From assembly GCA_033782935.1 (NCBI GenBank), contig JAWQEG010000488.1, positions 930,001 to 994,000 of the forward strand: DNA of 64,000 nucleotides. The letters are read 5' to 3'. Position 1 is the first letter of the stretch. Every line of letters begins with the position of its first letter. Of this stretch, positions 34,016-47,493 are shown in pieces. This DNA is from Petrolisthes cinctipes (lineage: Eukaryota > Arthropoda > Malacostraca > Decapoda > Porcellanidae). The notes beneath the pieces were generated by a model. It saw nothing but the letters and a program-made list of their open reading frames with translations, did no database searches and was not told the origin of the DNA. The translations under genes and the position numbers were made by a program.

Positions 34016-35514
34016 GTGTTAGAGTATTTTCAAAATACAGGCCAAAAACATACTGAAAATCGATCTTTTAGGTGCCCAAAAGTCGATATGTGCATGCATC
34101 ATCTGTACCCGTTTATATCTCAAATTCTGGACCTAAACACCCGAAAATTCGATATTTTGGGGTCCCAGAAGCGATCTGTACATGCCTACTCCGTGTTAGA
34201 GTATTTTCAAAATTCAGCCCCAAAACATGCTGAAAATCGATATTTTTGGTGCCCAAAGTCAATATGTGCATGTATCTTCTGTACCTGTTTATATCTCAAA
34301 TTCAGGCTCAAAACACCCGAAAATTCAATATCTTGGGGTCCCAGAAGCAATCTGTACAGTGCTAGAATATTTTCAAAATATAGGCTAAAGACATGCTAAA
34401 AATCGATCTTTTAGGTGCCAAAAAGTCGATATCTCAAATTCAGTCCCAAAACACCCGAAAATTCGATATTTAGGGGTCCCAGAAGCGATCTGTACATGCC
34501 TACTCCGTGTTAGAGTATTTACAAAATACATGCTCAAAACATACTGAAAATCGATCTTTTAGGTGCACAAAAGTCGATATGTGCATGCATCTTCAGTACC
34601 CGTTTATATCTCAAATTCAGGCTCAAAACACCCGAAAATTCAATATTTTGGGGTCCCAGAAGCAATCTGTTCATGCCTACTCAGTGTTAGAGTATTTTCA
34701 AAATACAGGCCCAAAACATGCTGAAAATCGATATTTTAGATGCCCAAAGTCAATATGTGCATGTATCTTCTGTACCCGTTTATATCTCAAATTCAGGCTC
34801 AAAACACCGAAAATTCAATATTTTGGGGTCCCAGAAGCAATCTGTACATGCCTACACAGTGCTAGAATATTTTCAAAATATAGGCTAAAAACATGCTAAA
34901 AATCGACATTTTAGGTGCCAAAAAATCGATATCTCAAATTCAGTCCCAAAACACCCGAAAATTCGATATTTAGAGGTCCCAGAAGGTATCTGTACATGCC
35001 TACTCCGTGTTAGAGTATTTTCAAAATACAGGCCAAAAACATACTGAAAATCGATCTTTTAGGTGCCCAAAAGTCGATATGTGCATGCATCTTCTGTACC
35101 CGTTTATTTCTCAAATTCTGGCCCTAAACACCCGAAAATTCGATATTTTGGGGTCCCAGAAGCGATCTGTACATGCCTACTCCGTGTTAGAGTATTTTCA
35201 AAATTCAGGCCCAAAACATGCTGAAAATCGATATTTTTGGTGCCCAAAGTCAATATGTGCATGTATCTTCTGTACCCGTTTATATCTCAAATTCAGGCTC
35301 AAAACACCCGAAAATTCAATATTTTGGGGTCCCAGAAGCAATCTGTAAATGCCTACACAGTGCTAGAATATTTTCAAAATATAGGCTTTAAAATAAAAAC
35401 ATGCTAAAAATCGACATTTTAGGTGCCAAAAAATCGATATCTCAAATTCAGTCCCAAAACACCCGAAAATTCGATATTTAGAGGTCCCAGAAGGTATCTG
35501 TACATGCCTACTCC
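34016..35514 (+). repeat. 491, 500 and 508-bp trimers
   Basis: Units 34016 (491), 34507 (500) and 35007 (508). The first two match 32347-33337 (offset 1,669) and 22701-23691 (offset 11,315). The third begins like 23692 (shared cgtttatttctcaaattc) and ends like 24536, with the 7-bp insertion at 35388-35394, so one 491-bp trimer present in copy 1 is absent. Confidence 0.88.
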
Positions 35515-36336
35515 GTGTTAGAGTATTTTCAAAATACAGGCCAAAAACATACTGAAAATCGATCTTTTAGGTGCCCAAAAGTCGATATGTGCATGCATCT
35601 TCTGTACCCGTTTATATCTCAAATTCTGGCCCTAAACACCCGAAAATTCGATATTTTGGGGTCCCAGAAGCGATCTGTACATGCCTACTCCGTGTTAGAG
35701 TATTTTCAAAATTCAGCCCCAAAACATGCTGAAAATCGATATTTTTGGTGCCCAAAGTCAATATGTGCATGTATCTTCTGTACCCGTTTATATCTCAAAT
35801 TCAGGCTCAAAACACCCGAAAATTCAATATTTTGGGGTCCCAGAAGCAATCTGTACAGTGCTAGAATATTTTCAAAATATAGGCTAAAAACATGCTAAAA
35901 ATCGATCTTTTAGGTGCCAAAAAGTCGATATCTCAAATTCAGTCCCAAAACACCCGAAAATTCAATATTTTGGGGTCCCAGAAGCAATCTGTACATGCCT
36001 ACTCAGTGTTAGAGTATTTTCAAAATACAGGCCCAAAACATGTTGAAAATCGATATTTTAGATGCCCAAAGTCAATATGTGCATGTATCTTATGTACCCG
36101 TTTATATCTCAAATTCAGGCTCAAAACACCCGAAAATTCAATATTTTGGGGTCCCAGAAGCAATCTGTACATGCCTACACAGTGCTAGAATATTTTCAAA
36201 ATATAGGCTTTAAAATAAAAACATGCTAAAAATCGACATTTTAGGTGCCAAAAAATCGATATCTCAAATTCAGTCCCAAAACACCCGAAAATTCGATATT
36301 TAGAGGTCCCAGAAGGTATCTGTACATGACTACTCC
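35515..36336 (+). repeat. 491-bp unit with C/A2 fusion, then B-C remnant with 7-bp insertion
   Basis: A1 35515, B1 35692 (166 bp), then 35858-36005, which starts as C1 (gtcgatatctcaaattcag, cagtcccaaaacacccg) and ends as A2 (aattcaatattttgggg, gaagcaatctg). B2 36006-36181 and C2 36182-36336 (155 bp, insertion 36210-36216) follow. An A2 body of 177 bp present near 25182-25358 is absent. This C-front/A2-tail monomer is the reciprocal type of the A2-front/C-tail fusions at 21033, 30679, 45814 and 50658. Confidence 0.85.
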
Positions 36337-39300
36337 GTGTTAGAGTATTTTCAAAATACAGGCCAAAAACATACTGAAAATCGATCTTTTAGGTGCCCAA
36401 AAGTCGATATGTGCATGCATCTTCTGTACCCGTTTATATCTCAAATTCTGGCCCTAAACACCCGAAAATTCGATATTTTGGGGTCCCAGAAGCGATCTGT
36501 ACATGCCTACTCCGTGTTAGAGTATTTTCAAAATTCAGCCCCAAAACATGCTGAAAATCGATATTTTTGGTGCCCAAAGTCAATATGTGCATGTATCTTC
36601 TGTACCCGTTTATATCTCAAATTCAGGCTCAAAACACCCGAAAATTCAATATTTTGGGGTCCCAGAAACAATCTGTACATGCCTACTCAGTGCAAGAATA
36701 TTTTCAAAATATAGGCTAAAAACATGCTAAAAATCGATCTTTTAGGTGCCAAAAAGTCGATATCTCAAATTCAGTCCCAAAACACCCGAAAATTCGATAT
36801 TTAGGGGTCCCAGAAGCGATCTGTACATGCCTACTCCGTGTTAGAGTATTTTCAAAATACATGCTCAAAACATACTGAAAATCGATCTTTTAGGTGCACA
36901 AAAGTCGATATGTGCATGCATCTTCAGTACCCGTTTATATCTCAAATTCAGGCTCAAAACACCCGAAAATTCAATATTTTGGGGTCCCAGAAGCAATCTG
37001 TACATGCCTACTCAGTGTTAGAGTATTTTCAAAATACAGGCCCAAAACATGCTGAAAATCGATATTTTAGATGCCCAAAGTCAATATGTGCATGTATCTT
37101 CTGTACCCGTTTATATCTCAAATTCCGGCTCAAAACACCCGAAAATTCGATATTTTGGGGTCCCAGAAGCAATCTGTACATGCCAACACAGTGCAAGAAT
37201 ATTTTCAAAATATAGGCTAAAAACATGCTAAAAATCGATCTTTTAGGTGCCAAAAAGTCGATATCTCAAATTCAGTCCCAAAACACCCGAAAATTCGATA
37301 TTTAGGGGTCCCAGAAGCGATCTGTAGATGCCTACTCCGTGTTAGAGTATTTTCAAAATACATGCTCAAAACATACTGAAAATCGATCTTTTAGGTGCCC
37401 AAAAGTCGATATGTGCATGCATCTTCAGTACCCGTTTATATCTCAAATTCAGGCTCAAAACACCCGAAAATTCAATATTTTGGGGTCCCAGAAGCAATCT
37501 GTACATGCCTACTCAGTGTTAGAGTATTTTCAAAATACAGGCAAAAAACATGCTGAAAATCGATATTTCAGATGCCCAAAGTCAATATGTGCATGTATCT
37601 TCTGTACCCGTTTATATCTTAAATTCAGGCTCAAAACACCCGAAAATTCAATATTTTGGGGTCCCAGAAGCAATCTGTACATGCCAACACAGTGCTAGAA
37701 TATTTTCAAAATATAGGCTAAAAACATGCTTAAAATCGACATTTTAGGTGCCAAAAAATCGATATCTCAAATTCAGTCCCAAAACACCCGAAAATTCGAT
37801 ATTTAGAGGTCCCAGAAGGTATCTGTACATGCCTACTCCGTGTTAGAGTATTTTCAAAATACAGGCCAAAAACATACTGAAAATCGATCTTTTAGGTGCC
37901 CAAAAGTCGATATGTGCATGCATCTTCTGTACCCGTTTATATCTCAAATTCTGGCCCTAAACACCCGAAAATTCGATATTTTGGGGTCCCAGAAGCGATC
38001 TGTACACGCCTACTCCGTGTTAGAGTATTTTCAAAATTCAGGCCCAAAACATGCTGAAAATCGATATTTTTGGTGCCCAAAGTCAATATGTGCATGTATC
38101 TTCTGTACCCGTTTATATCTCAAATTCAGGCTCAAAACACCCGAAAATTCAATATTTTGGGGTCCCAGAAGCAATCTGTACATGCCTACTCAGTGCTAGA
38201 ATATTTTCAAAATATAGGCTAAAAACATGCTAAAAATCGATCTTTTAGATGCCCAAAGTCAATATGTGCATGTATCTTCTGTACCCGTTTATATCTCAAA
38301 TTCAGGCTCAAAACACCCGAAAATTCAATATTTTGGGGTCTCAGAAGCAATCTGTACATGCCTACACATTGCTAGAATATTTTCAAAATATAGGCTAAAA
38401 ACATGCTAAAAATCGACATTTTAGGTGCCAAAAAATCGATATCTCAAATTCAGTCCCAAAACACCCGAAAATTCGATATTTAGAGGTCCCAGAAGGTATC
38501 TGTACATGACTACTCCGTGTTAGAGTATTTTCAAAATACAGGCCAAAAACATACTGAAAATCGATCTTTTAGGTGCCCAAAAGTCGATATGTGCATGCAT
38601 CTTCTGTACCCGTTTATATCTCAAATTCTGGCCCTAAACACCCGAAAATTCGATATTTTGGGGTCCCAGAAGCGATCTGTACATGCCTACTCCGTGTTAG
38701 AGTATTTTCAAAATTCAGGCCCAAAACATGCTGAAAATCGATATTTTTGGTGCCCAAAGTCAATATGTGCATGTATCTTCTGTACCCGTTTATATCTCAA
38801 ATTCAGGCTCAAAACACCCGAAAATTCAATATTTTGGGGTCCCAGAAACAATCTGTACATGCCTACTCAGTGCAAGAATATTTTCAAAATATAGGCTAAA
38901 AACATGCTAAAAATCGATCTTTTAGGTGCCAAAAAGTCGATATCTCAAATTCAGTCCCAAAACACCCGAAAATTCGATATTTAGGGGTCCCAGAAGCGAT
39001 CTGTACATGCCTACTCCGTGTTAGAGTATTTTCAAAATACATGCTCAAAACATACTGAAAATCGATCTTTTAGGTGCACAAAAGTCGATATGTGCATGCA
39101 TCTTCAGTACCCGTTTATATCTCAAATTCAGGCTCAAAACACCCGAAAATTCAATATTTTGGGGTCCCAGAAGCAATCTGTACATGCCTACTCAGTGTTA
39201 GAGTATTTTCAAAATACAGGCCCAAAACATGCTGAAAATCGATATTTTAGATGCCCAAAGTCAATATGTGCATGTATCTTCTGTACCCGTTTATATCTCA

Positions 39301-39518
39301 AATTCAGGCTCAAAACAACCGAAAATTCAATATTTTGGGGTCCCAAAAGCAATCTGTACATGCCAACACAGTGCAAGAATATTTTCAAAATATAGGCTAA
39401 AAACATGCTAAAAATCGATCTTTTAGGTGCCAAAAAGTCGATATCTCAAATTCAGTCCCAAAACACCCGAAAATTCGATATTTAGGGGTCCCAGAAGCGA
39501 TCTGTACATGCCTACTCC
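36337..39518 (+). repeat. 501-bp trimers and one tetramer, copy 2
   Basis: Trimers start at 36337, 36838 and 37339, tetramer 37840-38516 (X at 38193-38368), then trimers 38517 and 39018. They match 25690-28871 at 10,647 bp. Both copies contain the 2,180-bp internal repeat, so that repeat is older than the ~10-kb duplication. X here reads cgatcttttagatgccc, against cgatattttagatgccc at 27590. Confidence 0.9.
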
Positions 39519-41837
39519 GTGTTAGAGTATTTTCAAAATACATGCTCAAAACATACTCAAAATCGATCTTTTAGGTGCACAAAAGTCGATATATGCATGC
39601 ATCTTCAGTACCCGTTTATATCTCAAATTCAGGATCAAAACACCCGAAAATTCAATATTTTGGGGTCCTAGAAGCAATCTGTACATGCCTACTCAGTGTT
39701 AGAGTATTTTCAAAATACAGGCCCAAAACATGCTGAAAATCGATCTTTTAGATGCCCAAAGTCAATATGTGCATGTATCTTCTGTACCCGTTTATATCTC
39801 AAATTCAGGCTCAAAACACCCGAAAATTCAATATTTTGGAGTCCCAGAAGCAATCTGTACAGTGCTAGAATATTTTCAAAATATAGGCTAAAAACATGCT
39901 AAAAATCGATCTTTTAGGTGCCAAAAAGTCAATATCTCAAATTCAGTCCCAAAACACCCGAAAATTCGATATTAAGGGGTCCCAGAAGCGATCTGTACAT
40001 GCCTACTCCGTGTTAAAGTATTTTCAAAATACATGCTCAAAACATACTGAAAATCGATCTTTTAGGTGCACAAAAGTCGATATGTGCATGCATCTTCAGT
40101 ACCCGTTTATATCTCAAATTCAGGCTCAAAACACCCGAAAATTCAATATTTTGGGGTCCCAGAAGCAATCTGTACATGCCTACTCAGTGCTAGAATATTT
40201 TCAAAATATAGGCTAAAAACTTGCTAAAAATCGATCTTTTAGGTGCCAAAAAGTCGATATCTCAAATTCAGTCCCAAAACACCCGAAAATTCGATATTTA
40301 GGGGTCCCAGAAGCGATCTGTACATGCCTACTCCGTGTTAGAGTATTTTCAAAATACATGCTCAAAACATACTGAAAATCGATCTTTTAGGTGCACAAAA
40401 GTCGATTTGTGCATGCATCTTCAGTACCCGTTTATATCTCAAATTCAGGCTCAAAACACCCGAAAATTCAATATTTTGGGGTCCCAGAAGCAATCTGTAC
40501 ATGCCTACTCAGTGTTAGAGTATTTTCAAAATACAGGCCCAAAACATGCTGAAAATCGATATTTTAGATGCCCAAAGTCAATATGTGCATGTATCTTCTG
40601 TACCCGTTTATATCTCAAATTCAGGCTCAAAACACCCGAAAATTCAATATTTTGGGGTCCCAGAAGCAATCTGTACATGCCAACACAGTGCTAGAATATT
40701 TTCAAAATTTAGGCTAAAAACATGCTAAAAATCGACATTTTAGGTGCCAAAAAATCGATATCTCAAATTCAGTCCCAAAACACCCGAAAATTCGATATTT
40801 AGAGGTCCCAGAAGGTATCTGTACATGCCTACTCCGTGTTAGAGTATTTTCAAAATACAGGCCAAAAACATACTTAAAATCGATCTTTTAGGTGCCCAAA
40901 AGTCGATATGTGCATGCATCTTCTGTACCCGTTTATATCTCAAATTCTGGCCCTAAACACCCGAAAATTCGATATTTTGGGGTCCCAGAAGCGATCTGTA
41001 CACGCCTACTCCGTTTTAGAGTACTTTCAAAATTCAGGCCCAAAACATGCTGAAAATCGATATTTTTGGTGCCCAAAGTCAATATGTGCATGTATCTTCT
41101 GTACCCGTTTATATCTCAAATTCAGGCTCAAAACACCCGAAAATTCAATATTTTGGGGTCCCAGAAGCAATCTGTACATGCCTACTCAGTGCTAGAATAT
41201 TTTCAAAATATAGGCTAAAAACATGCTAAAAATCGATCTTTTAGGTGCCAAAAAGTCGATATCTCAAATTCAGTCCCAAAACACCCGAAAATTCGATATC
41301 TAGGGGTCCCAGAAGCGATCTGTACATGCCTACTCCGTGTTAGAGTATTTTCAAAATACATCCTCAAAACATACTGAAAATCGATCTTTTAGGTGCACAA
41401 AAGTCGATATATGCATGCATCTTCAGTACCCGTTTATATCTCAAATTCAGGCTCAAAACACCCGAAAATTCAATATTTTGGGGTCCTAGAAGCAATCTAT
41501 ACATGCCTACTCAGTGTTAGAGTATTTTCAAAATACAGGCCCAAAACATGCTGAAAATCGATCTTTTAGATGCCCAAAGTCAATATGTGCATGTATCTTC
41601 TGTACCCGTTTATATCTCAAATTCAGGCTCAAAACACCCGAAAATTCAATATTTTGGGGTCCCAGAAGCAATCTGTACATGCCTACACAGTGCAAGAATA
41701 TTTTCAAAATATAGGCTAAAAACATGCTAAAAATCGACATTTTAGGTGCCAAAAAATCGATATCTCAAATTCAGTCCCAAAACACCCGAAAATTCGATAT
41801 TTAGAGGTCCCAGAAGGTATCTGTACATGCCTACTCC
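39519..41837 (+). repeat. Mixed trimers and an A-C dimer
   Basis: Units 39519 (491, A2-B2-C1 with gtcgatatatgcatgc, caggatcaaaac, ggtcctagaag), 40010-40334 (A2-C1 dimer, 325 bp, with gtgttaaag), and 40335, 40836 and 41337 (501 bp each). 41337 shares gtcgatatatgcatgc and ggtcctagaag with 39519, so these two are close relatives. Confidence 0.88.
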
Positions 41838-44310
41838 GTGTTAGAGTATTTTCAAAATACAGGCCAAAAACATACTGAAAATCGATCTTTTAGGTGCTCA
41901 AAAGTCGATATGTGTATGCATCTTCTGTACCCGTTTATATCTCAAATTCTGGCCCTAAACACCCGAAAATTCGATATTTTGGGGTCCCAGAAGCGATCTG
42001 TACATGCCTACTCCGTGTTAGAGTATTTTCAAAATACAGGCCCAAAACATGTTGAAAATCGATATTTTAGATGCCCAAAGTCAATATGTGCATGTATCTT
42101 CTGTACCCGTTTATATCTCAAATTCAGGCTCAAAACACCCGAAAATTCAATATTTTGGGGTCCCAGAAGCAATCTGTACAGTGCTAGAATATTTTCAAAA
42201 TATAGGCTAAAAACATGCTATAAATCGATCTTTTATGTGCCAAAAAGTCGATATCTCAAATTCAGTCCCAAAACACCCGAAAATTCGATATTTAGGGGTC
42301 CCAGAAACGATCTGTACATGCCTACTCCGTGTTAGAGTATTTTCAAAATACATGCTCAAAACATACTGAAAATCGATCTTTTAGGTGCACAAAAGTCGAT
42401 ATGTGCATGCATCTTCAGTACCCGTTTATATCTCAAATTCAGGCTCAAAACACCCGAAAATTCAATATTTTGGGGTCCCAGAAGCAATCTGTACATGCCT
42501 ACTCCGTGTAAGAGTATTTTCAAAATACAGGCCCAAAACATGTTGAAAATCGATATTTTAGATGCCCAAAGTCAATATGTGCATGTATCTTCTGTACCCG
42601 TTTATATCTCAAATTCAGGCTCAAAACACCGAAAATTCAATATTTTGGGGTCCCAGAAGCAATCTGTACATGCCTACACAGTGCTAGAATATTTTCAAAA
42701 TATAGGCTAAAAACATGCTAAAAATCGACATTTTAGGTGCCAAAAAATCGATATCTCAAATTCAGTCCCAAAACACCCGAAAATTCGATATTTAGAGGTC
42801 CCAGAAGGTATCTGTACATGCCTACTCCGTGTTAGAGTATTTTCAAAATACAGGCCAAAAACATACTGAAAATCGATCTTTTAGGTGCCCAAAAGTCGAT
42901 ATGTGCATGCATCTTCTGTACCCGTTTATATCTCAAATTCTGGCCCTAAACACCCGAAAATTCGATATTTTGGGGTCCCAGAAGCGATCTGTACATGCCT
43001 ACTCCGTGTTAGAGTATTTTCAAAATTCAGGCCCCAAACATGCTGAAAATCGATATTTTTGGTGCCCAAAGTCAATATGTGCATGTATCTTCTGTACCCG
43101 TTTATATCTCAAATTCAGGCTCAAAACACCCGAAAATTCAATATTTTGGGGTCCCAGAAGCAATCTGTACAGTGCTAGAATATTTTCAAAATATAGGCTA
43201 AAAACATGCTAAAAATCGATCTTTTAGGTGCCAAAAAGTCGATATCTCAAATTCAGTCCCAAAACACCCGAAAATTCGATATTTAGGGGTCCCAGAAACG
43301 ATCTGTACATGCCTACTCCGTGTTAGAGTATTTTCAAAATACATGCTCAAAACATACTGAAAATCGATCTTTTAGGTGCACAAAAGTCGATATGTGCATG
43401 CATCTTCAGTACCCGTTTATATCTCAAATTCAGGCTCAAAACACCCGAAAATTCAATATTTTGGGGTCCCAGAAGCAATCTGTACATGCCTACTCCGTGT
43501 TAGAGTATTTTCAAAATACAGGCCCAAAACATGTTGAAAATCGATATTTTAGATGCCCAAAGTCAATATGTGCATGTATCTTCTGTACCCGTTTATATCT
43601 CAAATTCAGGCTCAAAACACCGAAAATTCAATATTTTGGGGTCCCAGAAGCAATCTGTACATGCCTACACAGTACTAGAATATTTTCAAAATATAGGCTA
43701 AAAACATGCTAAAAATCGACATTTTAGGTGCCAAAAAATCGGTATCTCAAATTCAGTCCCAAAACACCCGAAAATTCGATATTTAGAGGTCCCAGAAGGT
43801 ATCTGTACATGCCTACTCCGTGTTAGAGTATTTTCAAAATACAGGCCAAAAACATACTGAAAATCGATCTTTTAGGTGCCCAAAAGTCGATATGTGCATG
43901 CATCTTCTGTACCCGTTTATATCTCAAATTCTGGCCCTAAACACCCGAAAATTCGATATTTTGGGGTCCCAGAAGCGATCTGTACATGCCTACTCCGTGT
44001 TAGAGTATTTTCAAAATTCAGGCCCAAAACATGCTGAAAATCGATATTTTTGGTGCCCAAAGTCAATATGTGCATGTATCTTCTGTACCCGTTTATATCT
44101 CAAATTCAGGCTCAAAACACCCGAAAATTCAATATTTTGGGGTCCCAGAAGCAATCTGTACAGTGCTAGAATATTTTCAAAATATAGGCTAAAAACATGC
44201 TTAAAATCGATCTTTTAGGTGCCAAAAAGTCAATATCTCAAATTCAGTCCCAAAACACCCGAAAATTCGATATTTAGGGGTCCCAGAAGCGATCTGTACA
44301 TGCCTACTCC
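41838..44310 (+). repeat. Alternating 491/500-bp trimers
   Basis: Units 41838 (491), 42329 (500), 42829 (491), 43320 (500) and 43820 (491). B2 carries acatgttgaaaatcg and aacaccgaaaattc, and several C1 monomers read gaaacgatctg. The structure is the same as 19551-24182 but not an obvious exact copy of any part of it. Confidence 0.9.
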
Positions 44311-45039
44311 GTGTTAGAGTATTTTCAAAATATAGGCCAAAAACATACTGAAAATCGATCTTTTAGGTGCTCAAAAGTCGATATGTGTATGCATCTTCTG
44401 TACCCGTTTATATCTCAAATTCTGGCCCTAAACACCCGAAAATTCGATATTTTGGGATCCCAGAAGCGATCTGTACATGCCTACTCCGTGTTAGAGTATT
44501 TTCAAAATACAGGCCCAAAACATGTTGAAAATCGATATTTTAGATGCCCAAAGTCAATATGTGCATGTATCTTCTGTACCCGTTTATATCTCAAATTCAG
44601 GCTCAAAACACCCGAAAATTCAATATTTTGGGGTCCCAGAAGCAATCTGTACATGCCTACTCAGTGCTAGAATATTTTCAAAATATAGGCTAAAAACATG
44701 CTAAAAATCGATCTTTTAGGTGCCAAAAAGTCGATATCTCAAATTCAGTCCCAAAACACCCGAAAATTCGATATTTAGGGGTCCCAGAAGCGATCTGTAC
44801 ATGCCTACTCCGTGTTAGAGTATTTTCAAAATACATGCTCAAAACATACTGAAAATCGATCTTTTAGGTGCACAAAAGTCGATATATGCATGCATCTTCA
44901 GTACCCGTTTATATCTCAAATTCAGGCTCAAAACACCCGAAAATTCAATATTTTGGGGTCCAAGAAGCAATCTGTACATGCCTACTCAGTGTTAGAGTAT
45001 TTTCAAAATACAGGCCCAAAACATGCTGAAAATCGATCT

Positions 45040-46395
45040 TTTAGATGCCCAAAGTCAATATGTGCATGTATCTTCTGTACCCGTTTATATCTCAAATTCA
45101 GGCTCAAAACACCCGAAAATTCAATATTTTGGGGTCCCAGAAGCAATCTGTACATGCCTACACAGTGCTAGAATATTTTCAAAATATAGGCTAAAAACAT
45201 GCTAAAAACCGACATTTTAGGTGCTAAAAAATCGATATATCAAATTCAGTCCCAAAACACCCGAAAATTCGATATTTAGAGGTCCCAGCAGGTATCTGTA
45301 CATGCCTACTCCGTGTTAGAGTATTTTCAAAATACAGGCCAAAAACATACTGAAAATCGATCTTTTAGGTGCCCAAAAGTCGATATGTGCATGCATCTTC
45401 TGTACCCGTTTATATCTCAAATTCTGGCCCTAAACACCCGAAAATTCGATATTTTGGGGTCCCAGAAGCGATCTGTACATGCCTACTCCGTGTTAGAGTA
45501 TTTTCAAAATTCAGGCCCAAAACATGCTGAAAATCGATATTTTTGGTGCCCAAAGTCAATATGTGCATGTATCTTCTGTACCCGTTTATATCTCAAATTC
45601 AGGCTCAAAACACCCGAAAATTCAATATTTTGGGGTCCCAGAAGCAATCTGTACATGCCTACTCAGTGCTAGAATATTTTCAAAATATAGGCTAAAAACA
45701 TGCTAAAAATCGATCTTTTAGGTGCCAAAAAGTCGATATCTCAAATTCAGTCCCAAAACACCCGAAAATTCGATATTTAGGGGTCCCAGAAGCGATCTGT
45801 ACATGCCTATTCCGTGTTAGAGTATTTTCAAAATACATGCTCAAAACATACTGAAAATCGATCTTTTAGGTGCACAAAAGTCGATATGTGCATGCATCTT
45901 CAGTACCCGTTTATATCTCAAATTCAGTCCCAAAACACCTGAAAATTCGATATTTAGGGGTCCCAGAAACGATCTGTACATGCCTACTCCGTGTTAGAGT
46001 ATTTTCAAAATACATGCTCAAAACATACTGAAAATCGATCTTTTAGGTGCACAAAAGTTGATATGTGCATGTATCTTCTGTACCCGTTTATATCTCAAAT
46101 TCAGGCTCAAAACACCCGAAAATTCAATATTTTGGGGTCCCAGAAGCAATCTGTACATGCCTACTCAGTGTTAGAGTATGTTCAAAATACAGGCCCAAAA
46201 CATGCTGAAAATCGATATTTTAGATGCCCAATGTCAATATGTGCATGTATCTTCTGTACCCGTTTATATCTCAAATTCAGGCTCAAAACACCCGAAAATT
46301 CAATATTTTGGGGTCCCAGAAGCAATCTGTACATGCCTACACAGTGCTAGAATATTTTCAAAATATAGGCTAAAAACATGCTAAAAATCGATATT
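45040..46395 (+). repeat. 4,844-bp-spaced duplication, copy 1
   Basis: Matches about 49884-51239. Shared rare variants: aaaaaccgacatttt (45204 and 50048), cccagcaggtatctg (45284 and 50128), gcctattccg (45806 and 50650), aacacctgaaaattcg (45934 and 50778), agttgatatgtgcatgtat (46057 and 50901), gtatgttc (46177 and 51021) and cccaatgtc (46228 and 51072). The block includes the lone fusion monomer. Confidence 0.88.
45814..45990 (+). repeat. Lone A2/C1 fusion monomer (177 bp)
   Basis: A2 front (acatgctcaaaacatactg, gtgcacaaaag, cttcagtaccc) and C tail (attcagtcccaaaacacct, gatatttaggggtccc, gaaacgatctg). It is followed by another A2 at 45991. Its join reads caaattcagtccc, while the fusions at 21033 and 30679 read caaatttagtccc, so it may be a separate event. 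Confidence 0.85.
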
Positions 46396-47493
46396 ATAGG
46401 AGCTAAAAAATCGATATATCAAATTCAGTCCCAAAACACCCGAAAATTCGATATTTAGAGGTCCCAGAAGGTATCTGTACATGCCTACTCCGTGTTAGAG
46501 TATTTTCAAAATACAGGCCAAAAACATACTGAAAATCGATCTTTTAGGTGCCCAAAAGTCGATATGTGCATGCATCTTCTGTACCCGTTTATATCTCAAA
46601 TTCTGGCCCTAAACACCCGAAAATTCGATATTTTGGGGTCCCAGAAGCGATCTGTACATGCCTACTCCGTGTTAGAGTATTTTCAAAATTCAGGCCCAAA
46701 ACATGCTGAAAATCGATATTTTTGGTGCCCAAAGTCAATATGTGCATGTATCTTCTGTACCCGTTTATATCTCAAATTCAGGCTCAAAACACCCGAAAAT
46801 TCAATATTTTGGGGTCCCAGAAGCAATCTGTACATGCCTACTCAGTGCTAGAATATTTTCAAAATATAGGCTAAAAACATGCTAAAAATCGACATTTTAG
46901 GTGCCAAAAAATCGATATATCAAATTCAGTCCCAAAACACCCGAAAATTCGATATTTAGAGGTCCCAGAAGGTATCTGTAAATGCCTACTCCGTGTTAGA
47001 GTATTTTCAAAATACAGGCCAAAAACATACTGAAAATCGATCTTTTAAGTGCCCAAAAGTCGATATGTGCATGCATCTTCTGTACCCGTTTATATCTCAA
47101 ATTCTGGCCCTAAACACCCGAAAATTCGATATTTTGGGGTCCCAGAAGCGATCTGTACATGCCTACTCTGTGTTAGAGTATTTTCAAAATTCAGGCCCAA
47201 AACATGCTGAAAATCGATATTTTTGGTGCCCAAAGTCAATATGTGCATGTATCTTCTGTACCCGTTTATATCTCAAATTCAGGCTCAAAACACCCGAAAA
47301 TTCAATATTTTGAGGTCCCAGAAGCAATCTGTACATGCCTACTCAGTGCTAGAATATTTTCAAAATATAGGCTAAAAACATGCTAAAAATCGATCTTTTA
47401 GGTGCCAAAAAGTCGATATCTCAAATTCAGTCCCAAAACACCCGAAAATTCGATATTTAGGGGTCCCAGAAGCGATCTGTACATGCCTACTCC

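Larger units (their letters stand above)
29252..39497 (+). repeat. ~10-kb macro-duplication, copy 2 (rearranged)
   Basis: Second copy of 19430-28850. Relative to copy 1 it has lost 176 bp near 30525, gained 1,669 bp by tandem duplication around 32347-34015, lost one 491-bp trimer between about 35250 and 35380, and lost 177 bp near 35960. Which copy is ancestral at each step cannot be told from two copies. Single-base differences are few, for example tacatcctc at 29885 against tacatgctc, and cagtaaacg at 28458 against cagtacccg. Confidence 0.85.
44311..47493 (+). repeat. 501-bp trimers with one lone A2/C fusion
   Basis: Units 44311, 44812 and 45313, lone fusion monomer 45814-45990, then 45991, 46492 and 46993 (all 501 bp). 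C2 monomers here often read aatcgatatatcaaattc instead of aatcgatatctcaaattc, which removes the usual GATATC. This variant also appears near 48080, 50080 and 51760. Confidence 0.9.

Noticed and set aside
41838..42335. Long open frames on the + strand (up to 165 codons, many of 119-127), which could suggest a repeated protein gene
   Set aside because: They recur only because the satellite period recurs, mostly start at GTG within the monomer start, change frame and length with every 1- or 10-bp indel, and overlap other open frames. No domain, codon bias or regulatory context supports coding.
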